A stretch of 64,000 nt of DNA from DASWID01 sp049682815 (lineage in GTDB: Bacteria > Desulfobacterota_D > UBA1144 > Nemesobacterales > CSP1-2), in assembly GCA_049682815.1 (NCBI GenBank), contig JBAUII010000124.1, forward strand, positions 1-64,000. Reading direction: 5' to 3'. The translations under genes and the position numbers were made by a program. Below, piece by piece: positions 9,113 to 17,557 of this stretch (its first letter is position 1; each line of letters starts with the position of its first letter). The notes beneath the pieces are model-generated. The model was not told where the DNA came from, did no database searches, and worked only from the letters and a program-made list of their open reading frames with translations.

Positions 9113-9838
9113 ATGAGGGTATTAAAGAACTACCGATTTGTTTTGGCGTTCCTTTTATTTGTTTCGGCGCTGCTTTTGATAGAGACTCCCGCGGATGCGG
9201 CAACCATATTGGGAAAGGCGGCGATTTACACTTCTTCAGGTATCCAAACCTATCCGTTAGTTTCGGGCGACAAGATGGCCTTTGAATATGAGGCCCTTAT
9301 AAAGGTTCCCGGGGGAACGTTAATAACCGATAAGGGGACAGTCCTCGAAGCTCTCGGTGAAGGTGAGCAGATTCCTTTTCATGTAGAGAAAGGAAATATC
9401 CACTTTCGAATTCTTCCCGAAAAGGCAAGGATTTCTTTTAAAACCTCTCAGGGAGAGATTTCACTGCCGAAAGCGGTCGCAATGGGTAATTCAGTCATTG
9501 CAGGTGGGATCACCGTGACCGATGAGTACACTAAATTGGAGGTTAATGAAGGTTCATTAGACGTGTTAACCTCTGATGGCAGTAATATAGAAAGTGTTAA
9601 CGGAGACCCGTTGGAGACAACCTCTGACGGATCGACCATGATTAGTGCTGGCCAGAGCATCATTCTCGCAAAAAAGCCAATAGCAGAAGAGCAAGATAAT
9701 GAAGCAAGCCCTGTAGGTAAACCAGAGGATCGCCCTCCAGCACATGCGGGACAGGGAAAACCAGATAATCCGCCTAGCCACGCGCCTGGAAAGCCTGACG
9801 ATCGTCCTCCAGTTAACCCCCCGGGTCTGAATAATTAG
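9113..9838 (+). CDS. Secreted FecR-like protein with proline-rich tail
   Basis: 241 residues. The N-terminus is a signal peptide: a basic start, a hydrophobic core of about 20 residues, and a likely cleavage after ADA near residue 28. The middle (about 30-190) resembles the periplasmic FecR beta-sandwich domain, with short G-x-x-x-x-P strands and an LEVNEGSLDVLTSDG strand typical of FecR repeats. The C-terminus (about 200-241) holds three imperfect GKPEDRPP-like repeats and is probably disordered. A strong AGGAGG lies 8 nt before ATG 9113. It is the first gene of the polysaccharide locus and sits next to the exporter. Its function is unknown; an envelope or matrix-binding role is inference. 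Confidence 0.6.
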   Translation: MRVLKNYRFVLAFLLFVSALLLIETPADAATILGKAAIYTSSGIQTYPLVSGDKMAFEYEALIKVPGGTLITDKGTVLEALGEGEQIPFHVEKGNIHFRILPEKARISFKTSQGEISLPKAVAMGNSVIAGGITVTDEYTKLEVNEGSLDVLTSDGSNIESVNGDPLETTSDGSTMISAGQSIILAKKPIAEEQDNEASPVGKPEDRPPAHAGQGKPDNPPSHAPGKPDDRPPVNPPGLNN

Positions 9839-9880
9839 TACTGGAGCAGTATATTTCAAAATAAAGCTGGAGGGGCATTC

Positions 9881-10909
9881 GTGTATTGCAATAGGGTGAA
9901 TCTATCACTTCTGATAATATTGGTGTGTATTATGCCAATCAGTTGCGCGGGAGGAAGGAACGTTTCAGATTCTTTCCTCCCTGACAGTCGGATTGAATCC
10001 GTACAGGAGACTAATGAACTCAATTCCAGGTTGATTACGCAGAGCTCTGGGGCTCCTGTGTCGCCGGCTGATTATCTAATAGGTCCTGCGGATTTGCTCG
10101 AAGTCAAGGTATTTGAGTCCGAAAAGCTAACAAGCACTGTTCGTGTAAGCTCAAGAGGGGAGATAACTCTTCCTCTTCTGGGAAGCGTAAATGTAAACGG
10201 GATTACCGCAAGGGAAGCCGAGGAAAAATTAGAAAACCTCCTGAAGGAAGATGGCTATATCAATAATCCGCATGTAAGTGTATTCGTTAAAGAGCTTAAG
10301 AGCAAGCTTGTTTCGGTAGTCGGGTTTGTAAGAGAACCAGGGAGTTACGAGTTATTGGGAAGGCAGACGGTCCTGGATTCTTTAGCCGCCGCAAAGGGAT
10401 TGGAAGACAACGCTGGAAGGACGGTTTATCTTACAAGATCCGAAGAAAATGGGCGAAGGGAGACTTATGTAATAGACCTTGATCAATTGCTTCGTAAAGG
10501 TAATTCCGAGTCAAATATTGTACTTAAGCCAGGAGATGTCGTCTATGTCCCCGAGGCTGGAACTGTGTTTATCCAGGGAGCGGTGAGGAAGCCAGGCTCT
10601 TATTCAATGAAAGAAAGGTCTACCACTGTGACGCAAAGCATTGCCATGGCAGGTGGGATCACGACCTATGCAAATGGCAGTGACGTTAAGTTGGTTAGTC
10701 ATAAAGAAAATGGAAAGAGTGAAATCATTGATTTAAATCTAGAAAAGATTAAGGCAGGGGAAGCCGAAGACCCCGTAGTTAAGGATAGTGACGTCATAAT
10801 AGTTGGTGCGAGCGGTTTTAAGCGGTTGGTTTATGGACTTCGGGTCAATTTCTTATTGGGTCTGATCGGCGTCGGCTACGACCCTCCCGAGCGGTATCAT
10901 CAGCAGTAA
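9881..10909 (+). CDS. Polysaccharide export outer-membrane lipoprotein (Wza/GumB-like)
   Basis: A 342-residue outer-membrane translocon subunit for capsule or exopolysaccharide. The N-terminus is a lipoprotein signal with lipobox PISC. The Poly_export domain starts at DYLIGPADLLEVKVF (about 64-78) and includes TLPLLGSVNVNGIT. Two SLBB domains follow (VVGFVREPGSYEL and IQGAVRKPGSYSM). It starts at GTG 9881, 6-7 nt after GGAGGGG; GTG 9896 is an alternative. The Wzc-type kinase follows after a short gap. Wza proteins average about 380 residues, so this is slightly short. Confidence 0.92.
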   Translation: MYCNRVNLSLLIILVCIMPISCAGGRNVSDSFLPDSRIESVQETNELNSRLITQSSGAPVSPADYLIGPADLLEVKVFESEKLTSTVRVSSRGEITLPLLGSVNVNGITAREAEEKLENLLKEDGYINNPHVSVFVKELKSKLVSVVGFVREPGSYELLGRQTVLDSLAAAKGLEDNAGRTVYLTRSEENGRRETYVIDLDQLLRKGNSESNIVLKPGDVVYVPEAGTVFIQGAVRKPGSYSMKERSTTVTQSIAMAGGITTYANGSDVKLVSHKENGKSEIIDLNLEKIKAGEAEDPVVKDSDVIIVGASGFKRLVYGLRVNFLLGLIGVGYDPPERYHQQ

Positions 10910-10934
10910 AAAATTGTCCTTTGGAGGTTCTTCC

Positions 10935-13235
10935 TTGGACGAAGGGAATAATAGAGGGTTAGTTGATTATAAAAATAATGGGTTAAAGGAAACCGAGGAC
11001 TATCCGCTACCCGCTGAGCCGAGTAGAGGATACTATGCCTATATCGAGGAGGGATCCGATCTAAGGGGCTACATAGATGTTGTCTTAAGAAGAAAATGGA
11101 TTGTAATTTCGTGTCTGGCCATCACGGTCGTGACTGTGGCTATTGCATCCCTGCTTATGAACCGAATATATAAGGCTGAAGCCACGATAGAGATAGCCCC
11201 TGACAATCCCAAAATAACCACGTTTCAAGACGTAGTTGAACTTGATACCCAGCCTCAGCGGACTGACTCCTTTTACGAAACACAATATAGACTCATTGAA
11301 AGCAGATCATTGGCCGAAGAGGTTATAGGTGCACTTAAGCTGGATCTGCATCCCGAGTTCGCTTCAGAGGAGAAAAATTCTGGGTTTATATCCTTCGTCA
11401 AAGGCAAGATTGCGGGAATCCTGTCGGCAGGTGAAAAGAAATCGGACCCCAAGGAAATCGAAAAAGAGCAACTGGCCAAAAAAGAAGCATTGATCGATTC
11501 CTTTTTAGATCGGGTTAAGGTCGAACCCGATAAGAGGTCGAGGCTCGTTCAAATTAGTTTTGAAAGTTCAGATCCGGAACTTTCGGCCAAGGTGGCAAAC
11601 ACCCTGGCGGATAAGTACATTGGATGGAGTATAGAAAGGAAACTCAGTGCGACAAAAGCGGCAAGGCGGTTTCTTGAGAAACAGCTCGGAGAGGTAAAAG
11701 CAAAGCTCGAAAGGGCGGAAGAAGATCTCAACGCCTTTGCTAAAAGCGCAGATATCGTCACTCCTGTGGACGACGAAAAGTTCAATCTTACCTATAAGCA
11801 ACTTGCTGACCTGAATGATGCCCTTTCAAGCGCAGAGACGGAGAGACTCGCAAAGGAGGCTCTCTATAAGGAGATCGAAGCTGGAAATTATTCATACATT
11901 CCCCAGGTGATAAGCGATTCCTTCATTCAGGCATTAAATGAAGACTATACGAAGCTCAAGGCGGAGTACGATAACATGTCCGTTGTATTCGGACGTAACT
12001 ATCCTGAAATTAAGCAACTTGCAGCGCAGCTCGGAAGGCTTGACGCCGATATTGACGGGCGGATAACTGCTATTGCTGAAAGCATAAAGAGAGATTACCA
12101 GGCCGCATTAAGAAGGGAAAATATCCTCAGGGAAAGAACTGGGAAACAGAAGTTGATGGTTGCCGGCCTGAATGATAAAACCGTCCAATACAGGATCCTT
12201 GATAGAGAAGTAGAGACAAATAAATCTATCTACGAGAGTCTTCTTCAAAGGCTTAAGGAGACCGAAGTAACGTCTGGAATTAGGGCAAGTAACATACAGG
12301 TCGTAGATTATGCCTCTATCCCTATTTTCCCTTATAAGCCGAAAATAGTCCTTAACATGCTTCTTGCGATCCTGATGGGTCTCATGGGGGGTGTTTTCCT
12401 CGCTTTTGTCTTCGAGCACTTCGATAGTTCGATAAAGGATGAGGAAGAGCTCAAAAGGCGGTTTTCCCTTCCATTCTTGGGGGCTATTCCGCTCGCGGCT
12501 GAGAATGAGCTGAAGGAGCTTGAGAGGGTAGTCTACGAGAGCCCAAAGTCAATAATATCGGAAGCCTTTAGGGTTATTAGAACATCCATTCTGTATTCAT
12601 CTTCTGAGTCTCCGCCGCGGGCGCTTTTAGTAACCAGCACTCAACCCTTTGAAGGAAAGACCACATCTGCATCGAATCTTGCACTTTCATTTACGCAGTC
12701 TGAACTGAAGGTGATTATCGTAGATGCGGATTTGAGAAGGCCGAGGCTGCATGAGATTTTCGTGAACAACGGCAATTCCTCAGGGCTGACCACGTATTTG
12801 GTCGGGAAAAAGGATCTTGCAGGTGTAATTAATCGGACGAGTATGGATGGCTTAGATGTGATCTATTCGGGCCCGATTCCACCCAACCCCGCCGAACTCC
12901 TCGGTTCAAAGAAAATGAGAGAGCTAATCGAGCGATTGCTCGAGCGGTATGACCAGGTGATTCTTGATGCCCCGCCGGTTACGGGATTTGCCGACTCACG
13001 GCTCCTTTCGTCGGCGGTAGACGGAGTAATGCTCGTAACAAGCGTTGGAATTACCCAAAGGCAGACACTAAGCGAAAGTATAGAGAATATCTTAAACGTA
13101 AAGGGGAGAATTATTGGAGTTGTTGTAAACAGAATTGAGTCAAGACGAAGTAAATATGTGTATGAATACTATCATCGCCATAGTAAAAAATGGAATAAAA
13201 GAAAAAGGGCGGACCGTTATCTTCCTAGCCCTTAG
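10935..13235 (+). CDS. Wzc-type polysaccharide co-polymerase / BY-kinase fusion
   Basis: An inner-membrane chain-length regulator and bacterial tyrosine autokinase of about 766 residues. The Wzz domain has a first membrane segment near residue 55 (WIVISCLAITVVTVA), a long periplasmic coiled coil, and a second membrane segment near 475 (MLLAILMGLMGGVFLAFVF). The kinase has Walker A TSTQPFEGKTTSASNLA, Walker A' VIIVDADLRRPR and Walker B QVILDAPP. The C-terminus carries a tyrosine cluster (KYVYEYYHRH), the autophosphorylation tail. I chose TTG 10935 because GGAGG lies 7 nt upstream (10923-10927); the frame is open from TTG 10914, but that start would put this SD inside the gene. The matching phosphatase is at 46.5 kb. 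Confidence 0.92.
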   Translation: MDEGNNRGLVDYKNNGLKETEDYPLPAEPSRGYYAYIEEGSDLRGYIDVVLRRKWIVISCLAITVVTVAIASLLMNRIYKAEATIEIAPDNPKITTFQDVVELDTQPQRTDSFYETQYRLIESRSLAEEVIGALKLDLHPEFASEEKNSGFISFVKGKIAGILSAGEKKSDPKEIEKEQLAKKEALIDSFLDRVKVEPDKRSRLVQISFESSDPELSAKVANTLADKYIGWSIERKLSATKAARRFLEKQLGEVKAKLERAEEDLNAFAKSADIVTPVDDEKFNLTYKQLADLNDALSSAETERLAKEALYKEIEAGNYSYIPQVISDSFIQALNEDYTKLKAEYDNMSVVFGRNYPEIKQLAAQLGRLDADIDGRITAIAESIKRDYQAALRRENILRERTGKQKLMVAGLNDKTVQYRILDREVETNKSIYESLLQRLKETEVTSGIRASNIQVVDYASIPIFPYKPKIVLNMLLAILMGLMGGVFLAFVFEHFDSSIKDEEELKRRFSLPFLGAIPLAAENELKELERVVYESPKSIISEAFRVIRTSILYSSSESPPRALLVTSTQPFEGKTTSASNLALSFTQSELKVIIVDADLRRPRLHEIFVNNGNSSGLTTYLVGKKDLAGVINRTSMDGLDVIYSGPIPPNPAELLGSKKMRELIERLLERYDQVILDAPPVTGFADSRLLSSAVDGVMLVTSVGITQRQTLSESIENILNVKGRIIGVVVNRIESRRSKYVYEYYHRHSKKWNKRKRADRYLPSP

Positions 13236-14568
13236 TCTTTTTCTTGTCGAAGAGACCGTTCGACTGGGGATTTCTTCAGTTCTCTATGCAGAGGGAGATA
13301 TACATCCGATGGAAATAGGCTTGGTTTTAAATCCCCATGACGCTGAGCTTAATTACAGTCTGGCTAGGCTTTATCACATGCTTACACTTGATGAAAAGAG
13401 GGCCGAGGCTTTGTATGTTGATTCCCTTAAGCTAAATCCTCTTCTCTCTTCTTCATGGCTGGGTATCGCTGAGATGCTTGTCGAAAATTCGGTTGGTGAC
13501 GAGGCGCGCGGGCGAAGCCAAAATGGTGAAAAGGAAAAGGCTCGGGTAGCGCTAGGGCGTTTAACTGAACTTACACCGAATTCGATCGCAGATCTCTGGG
13601 AGGGCTCTATGCTTGCCCTGAGACTTGGTGACAGGTCCATGGCTATGGAAGGCCTCCGTACCGTCGCGAAGGCAGACCCGCAAAGGCGAAATAGGGTGTT
13701 TGATATATGCTGGCAGGTAATTGGCGACCCTGTGCCTATTCTACAAAATGTCGTTAGCGACGAGGTTCTTCCGAGTTATCTTACCTACCTGATTTCGAAG
13801 GATAAATTGAATGAGACGTACGCTGTTTGGAAACGTATGAGAGAAAAGAAAGTCGATCATGGGGATTCCGAGCTTCGCTATGTGGACTTTCTATTGAAGA
13901 GGGGAGATGTAGAGATGGCCGCCGTCGTTTGGGATAAGTTATTCCCAGGCGCGAAAAATGATTCGCTCGTCTGGAACGGGAGCTTCGAAAATAAACCCGT
14001 CGGGAGGGGTTTTGATTGGAGGATAGGAAAGGTCGAAGGTGTGAAAATAGACTTTGATGCCGCAAAGAAGATAAAAGGGGGGAAATCATTAAGGGTTGAA
14101 TTTTCCGGAGAGAATAACGTCAATTTCAATCACGTATCTCAGATCATACCGGTTGAGCCAGGCTCTGATTATATCCTCACGTCAAATATTTCCACCGAAG
14201 ATATCACAACAAGAAACGGAATAGGGTGGGAGGTTATTTGCAATGGCATGCGTGAAAAATCAGAGACCATAACCGGCACTGTTGACTGGATCGATAACGA
14301 TCTAGCGTTCACGACGCCTCCGGATTGCAGATTTATAAATTTAATACTCAGGAGATTCAAGAGTAATAAGCTGGATAAGTACATTTCAGGGACTGCCTGG
14401 GTGGACAATGTAAATCTTTTTAAACTTGGATCAAAAACCAATTATGGAAGGGCTAAAAGTTCAGAGGGGAGTCAGGATCGCACTCTATTTTTGCAGGACG
14501 GCGATTGGAAAACGAAGGGATTAAATTTCGGAATAAACAGAAAAAAAGAGGAGGCTGAAAATCTTTAA
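13162..14568 (+). CDS. TPR-repeat protein with membrane anchor and beta-rich C-terminal domain
   Basis: About 468 residues. A hydrophobic segment near the N-terminus (RTVIFLALSLFLVEE) suggests a membrane anchor or uncleaved signal. Residues about 50-270 contain TPR-like helical pairs (DAELNYSLARLYHMLTLDEK, LNPLLSSSWLGIAEML). The C-terminal 160 residues look like a carbohydrate-binding-type beta-sandwich (ENKPVGRGFDWRIG, SLRVEFSGENN, DYILTSNIS). The gene overlaps the 3' end of the kinase by about 70 bp, and the start is uncertain: ATG 13162, ATG 13156 or TTG 13135. Similar TPR proteins accompany Wza/Wzc modules in exosortase-type loci, so a role in polymer assembly is plausible but unproven. 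Confidence 0.65.
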   Translation: MNTIIAIVKNGIKEKGRTVIFLALSLFLVEETVRLGISSVLYAEGDIHPMEIGLVLNPHDAELNYSLARLYHMLTLDEKRAEALYVDSLKLNPLLSSSWLGIAEMLVENSVGDEARGRSQNGEKEKARVALGRLTELTPNSIADLWEGSMLALRLGDRSMAMEGLRTVAKADPQRRNRVFDICWQVIGDPVPILQNVVSDEVLPSYLTYLISKDKLNETYAVWKRMREKKVDHGDSELRYVDFLLKRGDVEMAAVVWDKLFPGAKNDSLVWNGSFENKPVGRGFDWRIGKVEGVKIDFDAAKKIKGGKSLRVEFSGENNVNFNHVSQIIPVEPGSDYILTSNISTEDITTRNGIGWEVICNGMREKSETITGTVDWIDNDLAFTTPPDCRFINLILRRFKSNKLDKYISGTAWVDNVNLFKLGSKTNYGRAKSSEGSQDRTLFLQDGDWKTKGLNFGINRKKEEAENL

Positions 14569-15076
14569 TTCTTTTTCAACCCTACAACCTAAGAGCTGGT
14601 TTGCCTTATATACAAAGGCACGGCACGAGAAGAAAGTGAACGAAGCGCTCGCCGGGAAAAATTTAGAGGCATTTCTACCTTTGAGAAATGTCATCAATCG
14701 CTGGAAAGACAGAAAAAAGGAGATTCAACTACCGCTCTTTCCCGGATATCTGTTTGTTCGTATGGAGCCTGACGATCGATTCAATGTTCTAAACACACGC
14801 GGAGTCGTAAGAATTTTGGGCAATAAGGGAAATCCCATGCCAGTTCCCGTAGAGGAAATCGAGGCGACAAAAACACTTTTAGAATCCGGATTAAGGTACG
14901 AGCCTTTTTCTTACCTGACGGAAGGAAAAGAGGTGGTGGTGATAAGGGGTCCACTGGAGGGAGTAGGGGGAAGGATATTGCAGGTAAGGGGAGCCACGAG
15001 GCTTATCATATCTGTGAATTTAATCCAGAGATCTGTATCAGTAGAAGTAGATGTGAGTGATATTGAATTGGCGTGA
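14561..15076 (+). CDS. NusG-like transcription antiterminator (RfaH/UpxY type), non-canonical start
   Basis: The NusG N-terminal domain clearly begins at WFALYTKARHEKKV (from 14600), and the C-terminal KOW reads EGKEVVVIRGPLEGVGG. The first ordinary start codon in frame, GTG 14636, lies inside the conserved motif and would delete its first strand. Upstream the frame is open back to a stop near 14534 and holds no ATG, GTG or TTG. A Shine-Dalgarno GAGGAGG at 14548-14554 is 6 nt before ATC 14561, giving a 171-residue protein, the usual family size. CTG 14555 is closer to the SD than expected. Specialised NusG paralogues load on RNA polymerase at one operon and suppress termination. This one precedes glmS and about 25 kb of polysaccharide genes. 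Confidence 0.82.
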   Translation: MFNSFSTLQPKSWFALYTKARHEKKVNEALAGKNLEAFLPLRNVINRWKDRKKEIQLPLFPGYLFVRMEPDDRFNVLNTRGVVRILGNKGNPMPVPVEEIEATKTLLESGLRYEPFSYLTEGKEVVVIRGPLEGVGGRILQVRGATRLIISVNLIQRSVSVEVDVSDIELA

Positions 15077-15587
15077 GGGGTTTTTACTGTCATTGCGAGA
15101 CCGACAAAATGACGGAAGGGATTCTCAGGTTATTTTGTCGCACGGGTTAATAGGATTTTGACTTTGTACTTTCAATAAAATGTGACTAACAAGGCGAAGC
15201 TGTATTGAACCAACATCCCCAAACGAATCTTCAGGCCGCTTCCAAATTTGATTCACTCCCCCTTTAGAAAAAGGGGGACTAAGGGGGATTTGATAAATTG
15301 TTAGTCGGCATTGTCCTGAGCATAAACCCACGATAGGCGAGACATTCCTGTCTCGCATAATTGTCCTCCTTTTGTAAAGGCGGATTGAGTATTTGATTGG
15401 CCTTCCAAAAATTGCGGCCTGTGCTGAACCATGTCCTGACGATAGGACAGGATCTATTCAGTATTAAGAAAGTCAGAAAGGAAGAGGTTATACAATCTCC
15501 CTAAATCCCTCTTTAATAAAGAGGGACTAGTTTCATCTCCTCCTTTTACAAAGGAGGATTAAGGAGGATTTTCCAGGACTAACTAAA
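15077..15587. repeat. Intergenic block of dispersed CCCCCTTT/AAAGGGGG-type palindromes
   Basis: No gene seen. It contains several related palindromic repeats: one near 15250-15295 (CCCCCTTTAGAAAAAGGGGG core), one near 15493-15530 (CCCTCTTTAATAAAGAGGG core) and one near 15534-15575 (CTCCTTTTACAAAGGAG core). A hairpin TGTCCT...AGGACA lies at 15432-15449. These are typical of high-copy non-coding repeats. As strong hairpins between the antiterminator and glmS they could also pause or stop transcription, which the antiterminator might overcome (inference). Confidence 0.65.
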
Positions 15588-17432
15588 ATGTGCGGAATCA
15601 CAGGTTATATCGGAACGCGAAACGCAGTTCCCATACTTATTGAGGGACTAAAGAGACTGGAGTACCGTGGTTACGATTCCTCAGGGGTGGCTTTCTACAA
15701 TAATGGCAATGATGAAATAGTCATCAGGAAGGCAGCGGGCAAGATCACGAACCTCGAAACCCTGCTTGGAGGAGAGAATGCCTATCAAAGTTTTTTGGGG
15801 ATCGGGCACACGCGCTGGGCCACCCACGGGAAACCCGTAAACGAAAATGCACACCCGCACTGCGACTGCCAAGGCAAAATAGCTCTCGTACACAATGGAA
15901 TCATAGAGAATTTTCTTAAGCTTAAAACCTCTTTGATCGAAGAAGGGCACATTTTTAAATCTGAAACTGATACCGAAGTTATAGCCCACCTCATTGAGAA
16001 GTACCTTGAGAATTATGATCTGTTAGAGGCCATAAAGGCCGCCCTCAGGGAGATCAAAGGGACGTATGCGCTAGCAATAATAAGCAGTGAAAACCCCGGG
16101 CAAATAATAGCCGCAAGGAAGGGGAGTCCTCTTATACTGGGAAAAGGAAAAGATGAATTTGTCCTGGCTTCCGATATACCTGCGATTCTAAGCATTACGA
16201 AAGACGCAATTTTCATCGATGACGGAGAGCTTGTGGTCATCGGCAGAAATTCTGTTGAGATCATGGATTCAACCAACGGTAATCACAGGCGTATAAAACT
16301 TCATCAAATCCCCTGGAATTTAGAGCTCGCAGAGAAATGCGGTTATCAGCATTTCATGCTTAAAGAGATTCACGAACAACCTCAGGCCGTAGGAAACACG
16401 TTCAGAGGGAATACAGCTTTCGCGGAAGAAAAAGATGCCTGGGAATTAACTGATCTTTCATCAAAAGATGTAAATACCATTTCAAGGATTTGTTTAGTCG
16501 CGTGTGGCACCTCCTGGCACGCTTCACTCAGCGGAAAGTCCATGATAGAGAGTTTGGCACGGATACCAACCGAGGTAGATTTGGCGTCAGAATTCAGATA
16601 CAGAACTCATTTTATCGATCACAGCACGCTGACAATCGGAATAACCCAATCCGGAGAAACGGCGGATACCCTCTGGGCAATAAGAAAGGCAAAAGAATAC
16701 GGGTCAAAAACATTGGCTGTTTGCAATGTGGTAGGGAGCAGTATCACGAGGGAAACGGATGGAGTCATCTATACACATGCCGGACCGGAGATCGGGGTCG
16801 CGTCGACAAAGGCATTTACGTCACAACTCACGGCCCTGTTTATGTTTGCACTCAACGTCGGGAGACAAAGGGGCAATCTCTCTCGTTCTCAATTCTCGGA
16901 AATGACCGACGAGCTAAAGAGAATCCCTCACAAAATTGACCAAATACTTCAAAAGGAAGACGAGATAGAACGACTTGCCGACTTGTTTTGCAGCAGGAAT
17001 AGCTTCTTCTTTCTCGGAAGAGGCAATACCTACCCTATTGCTTTAGAGGGTGCATTAAAGGTCAAGGAGATTTCCTATATTCATGCGGAGGGATATGCCG
17101 GAGGGGAGATGAAGCATGGACCAATCGCCCTTGTGGATAACCAAATGGTTGTGGTTGTCCTTGTTTCGCGTAATTCAACCTACGAAAAGATGCTGGGAAA
17201 CATCCAGGAGGTAAAAGCAAGAGAAGGAACGATTGTAGCCCTTGCAGATGAGGGTGATGAGGAAATTGAACAGTGTGCTGACCATGTTTTCTATGTACCG
17301 GAATCAAATGATTTTTTGTCTCCGATTCTTCTGACAGTTCCCCTGCAGCTCCTCGCTTATCACATAGCCAGAAACAGGGGATGCAACATAGACCAGCCAA
17401 GAAACCTGGCAAAGAGTGTCACGGTCGAATAA
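15588..17432 (+). CDS. glmS: Glutamine-fructose-6-phosphate aminotransferase (isomerising)
   Basis: A 614-residue enzyme making glucosamine-6-phosphate from fructose-6-phosphate and glutamine, the first step to UDP-GlcNAc. The N-terminus MCGITGYIG exposes the catalytic Cys of the class II amidotransferase domain (about 1-220), with RLEYRGYDSSG and GHTRWATHGKP. Two SIS domains follow (CGTSWHASLSGK and FLGRGNTYPIALEGALK). It ends in the standard DQPRNLAKSVTVE tail carrying the sugar-site lysine. Full length and intact. Its position suggests a dedicated precursor supply for the polysaccharide, although it may also be the cell's only copy. Confidence 0.98.
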   Translation: MCGITGYIGTRNAVPILIEGLKRLEYRGYDSSGVAFYNNGNDEIVIRKAAGKITNLETLLGGENAYQSFLGIGHTRWATHGKPVNENAHPHCDCQGKIALVHNGIIENFLKLKTSLIEEGHIFKSETDTEVIAHLIEKYLENYDLLEAIKAALREIKGTYALAIISSENPGQIIAARKGSPLILGKGKDEFVLASDIPAILSITKDAIFIDDGELVVIGRNSVEIMDSTNGNHRRIKLHQIPWNLELAEKCGYQHFMLKEIHEQPQAVGNTFRGNTAFAEEKDAWELTDLSSKDVNTISRICLVACGTSWHASLSGKSMIESLARIPTEVDLASEFRYRTHFIDHSTLTIGITQSGETADTLWAIRKAKEYGSKTLAVCNVVGSSITRETDGVIYTHAGPEIGVASTKAFTSQLTALFMFALNVGRQRGNLSRSQFSEMTDELKRIPHKIDQILQKEDEIERLADLFCSRNSFFFLGRGNTYPIALEGALKVKEISYIHAEGYAGGEMKHGPIALVDNQMVVVVLVSRNSTYEKMLGNIQEVKAREGTIVALADEGDEEIEQCADHVFYVPESNDFLSPILLTVPLQLLAYHIARNRGCNIDQPRNLAKSVTVE

Positions 17433-17557
17433 TCTGAACAAGTGAAAGATCTATAACCCGATAACGAAGTAAACAACCCGTAGCAGACCCACGGAGTTAT
17501 GCGCGTAGGAAACAACCAGTGGAAAAATCTCTTGCCACACGTGGCTAGAATTCAAGG

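Noticed and set aside
15077..15587. glmS ribozyme or riboswitch upstream of glmS
   Set aside because: No recognisable ribozyme core; the region is filled with dispersed palindromic repeats, and the ribozyme is known mainly from Gram-positive bacteria.
14561..15587. ops/JUMPstart-type element for the RfaH-like protein
   Set aside because: No GGCGGTAGCGT-like sequence found near the antiterminator or glmS; its target site, if any, is not identifiable by eye.
16490..16939. 149-codon frame inside glmS
   Set aside because: Shifted-frame shadow of a full-length conserved gene with no features of its own.
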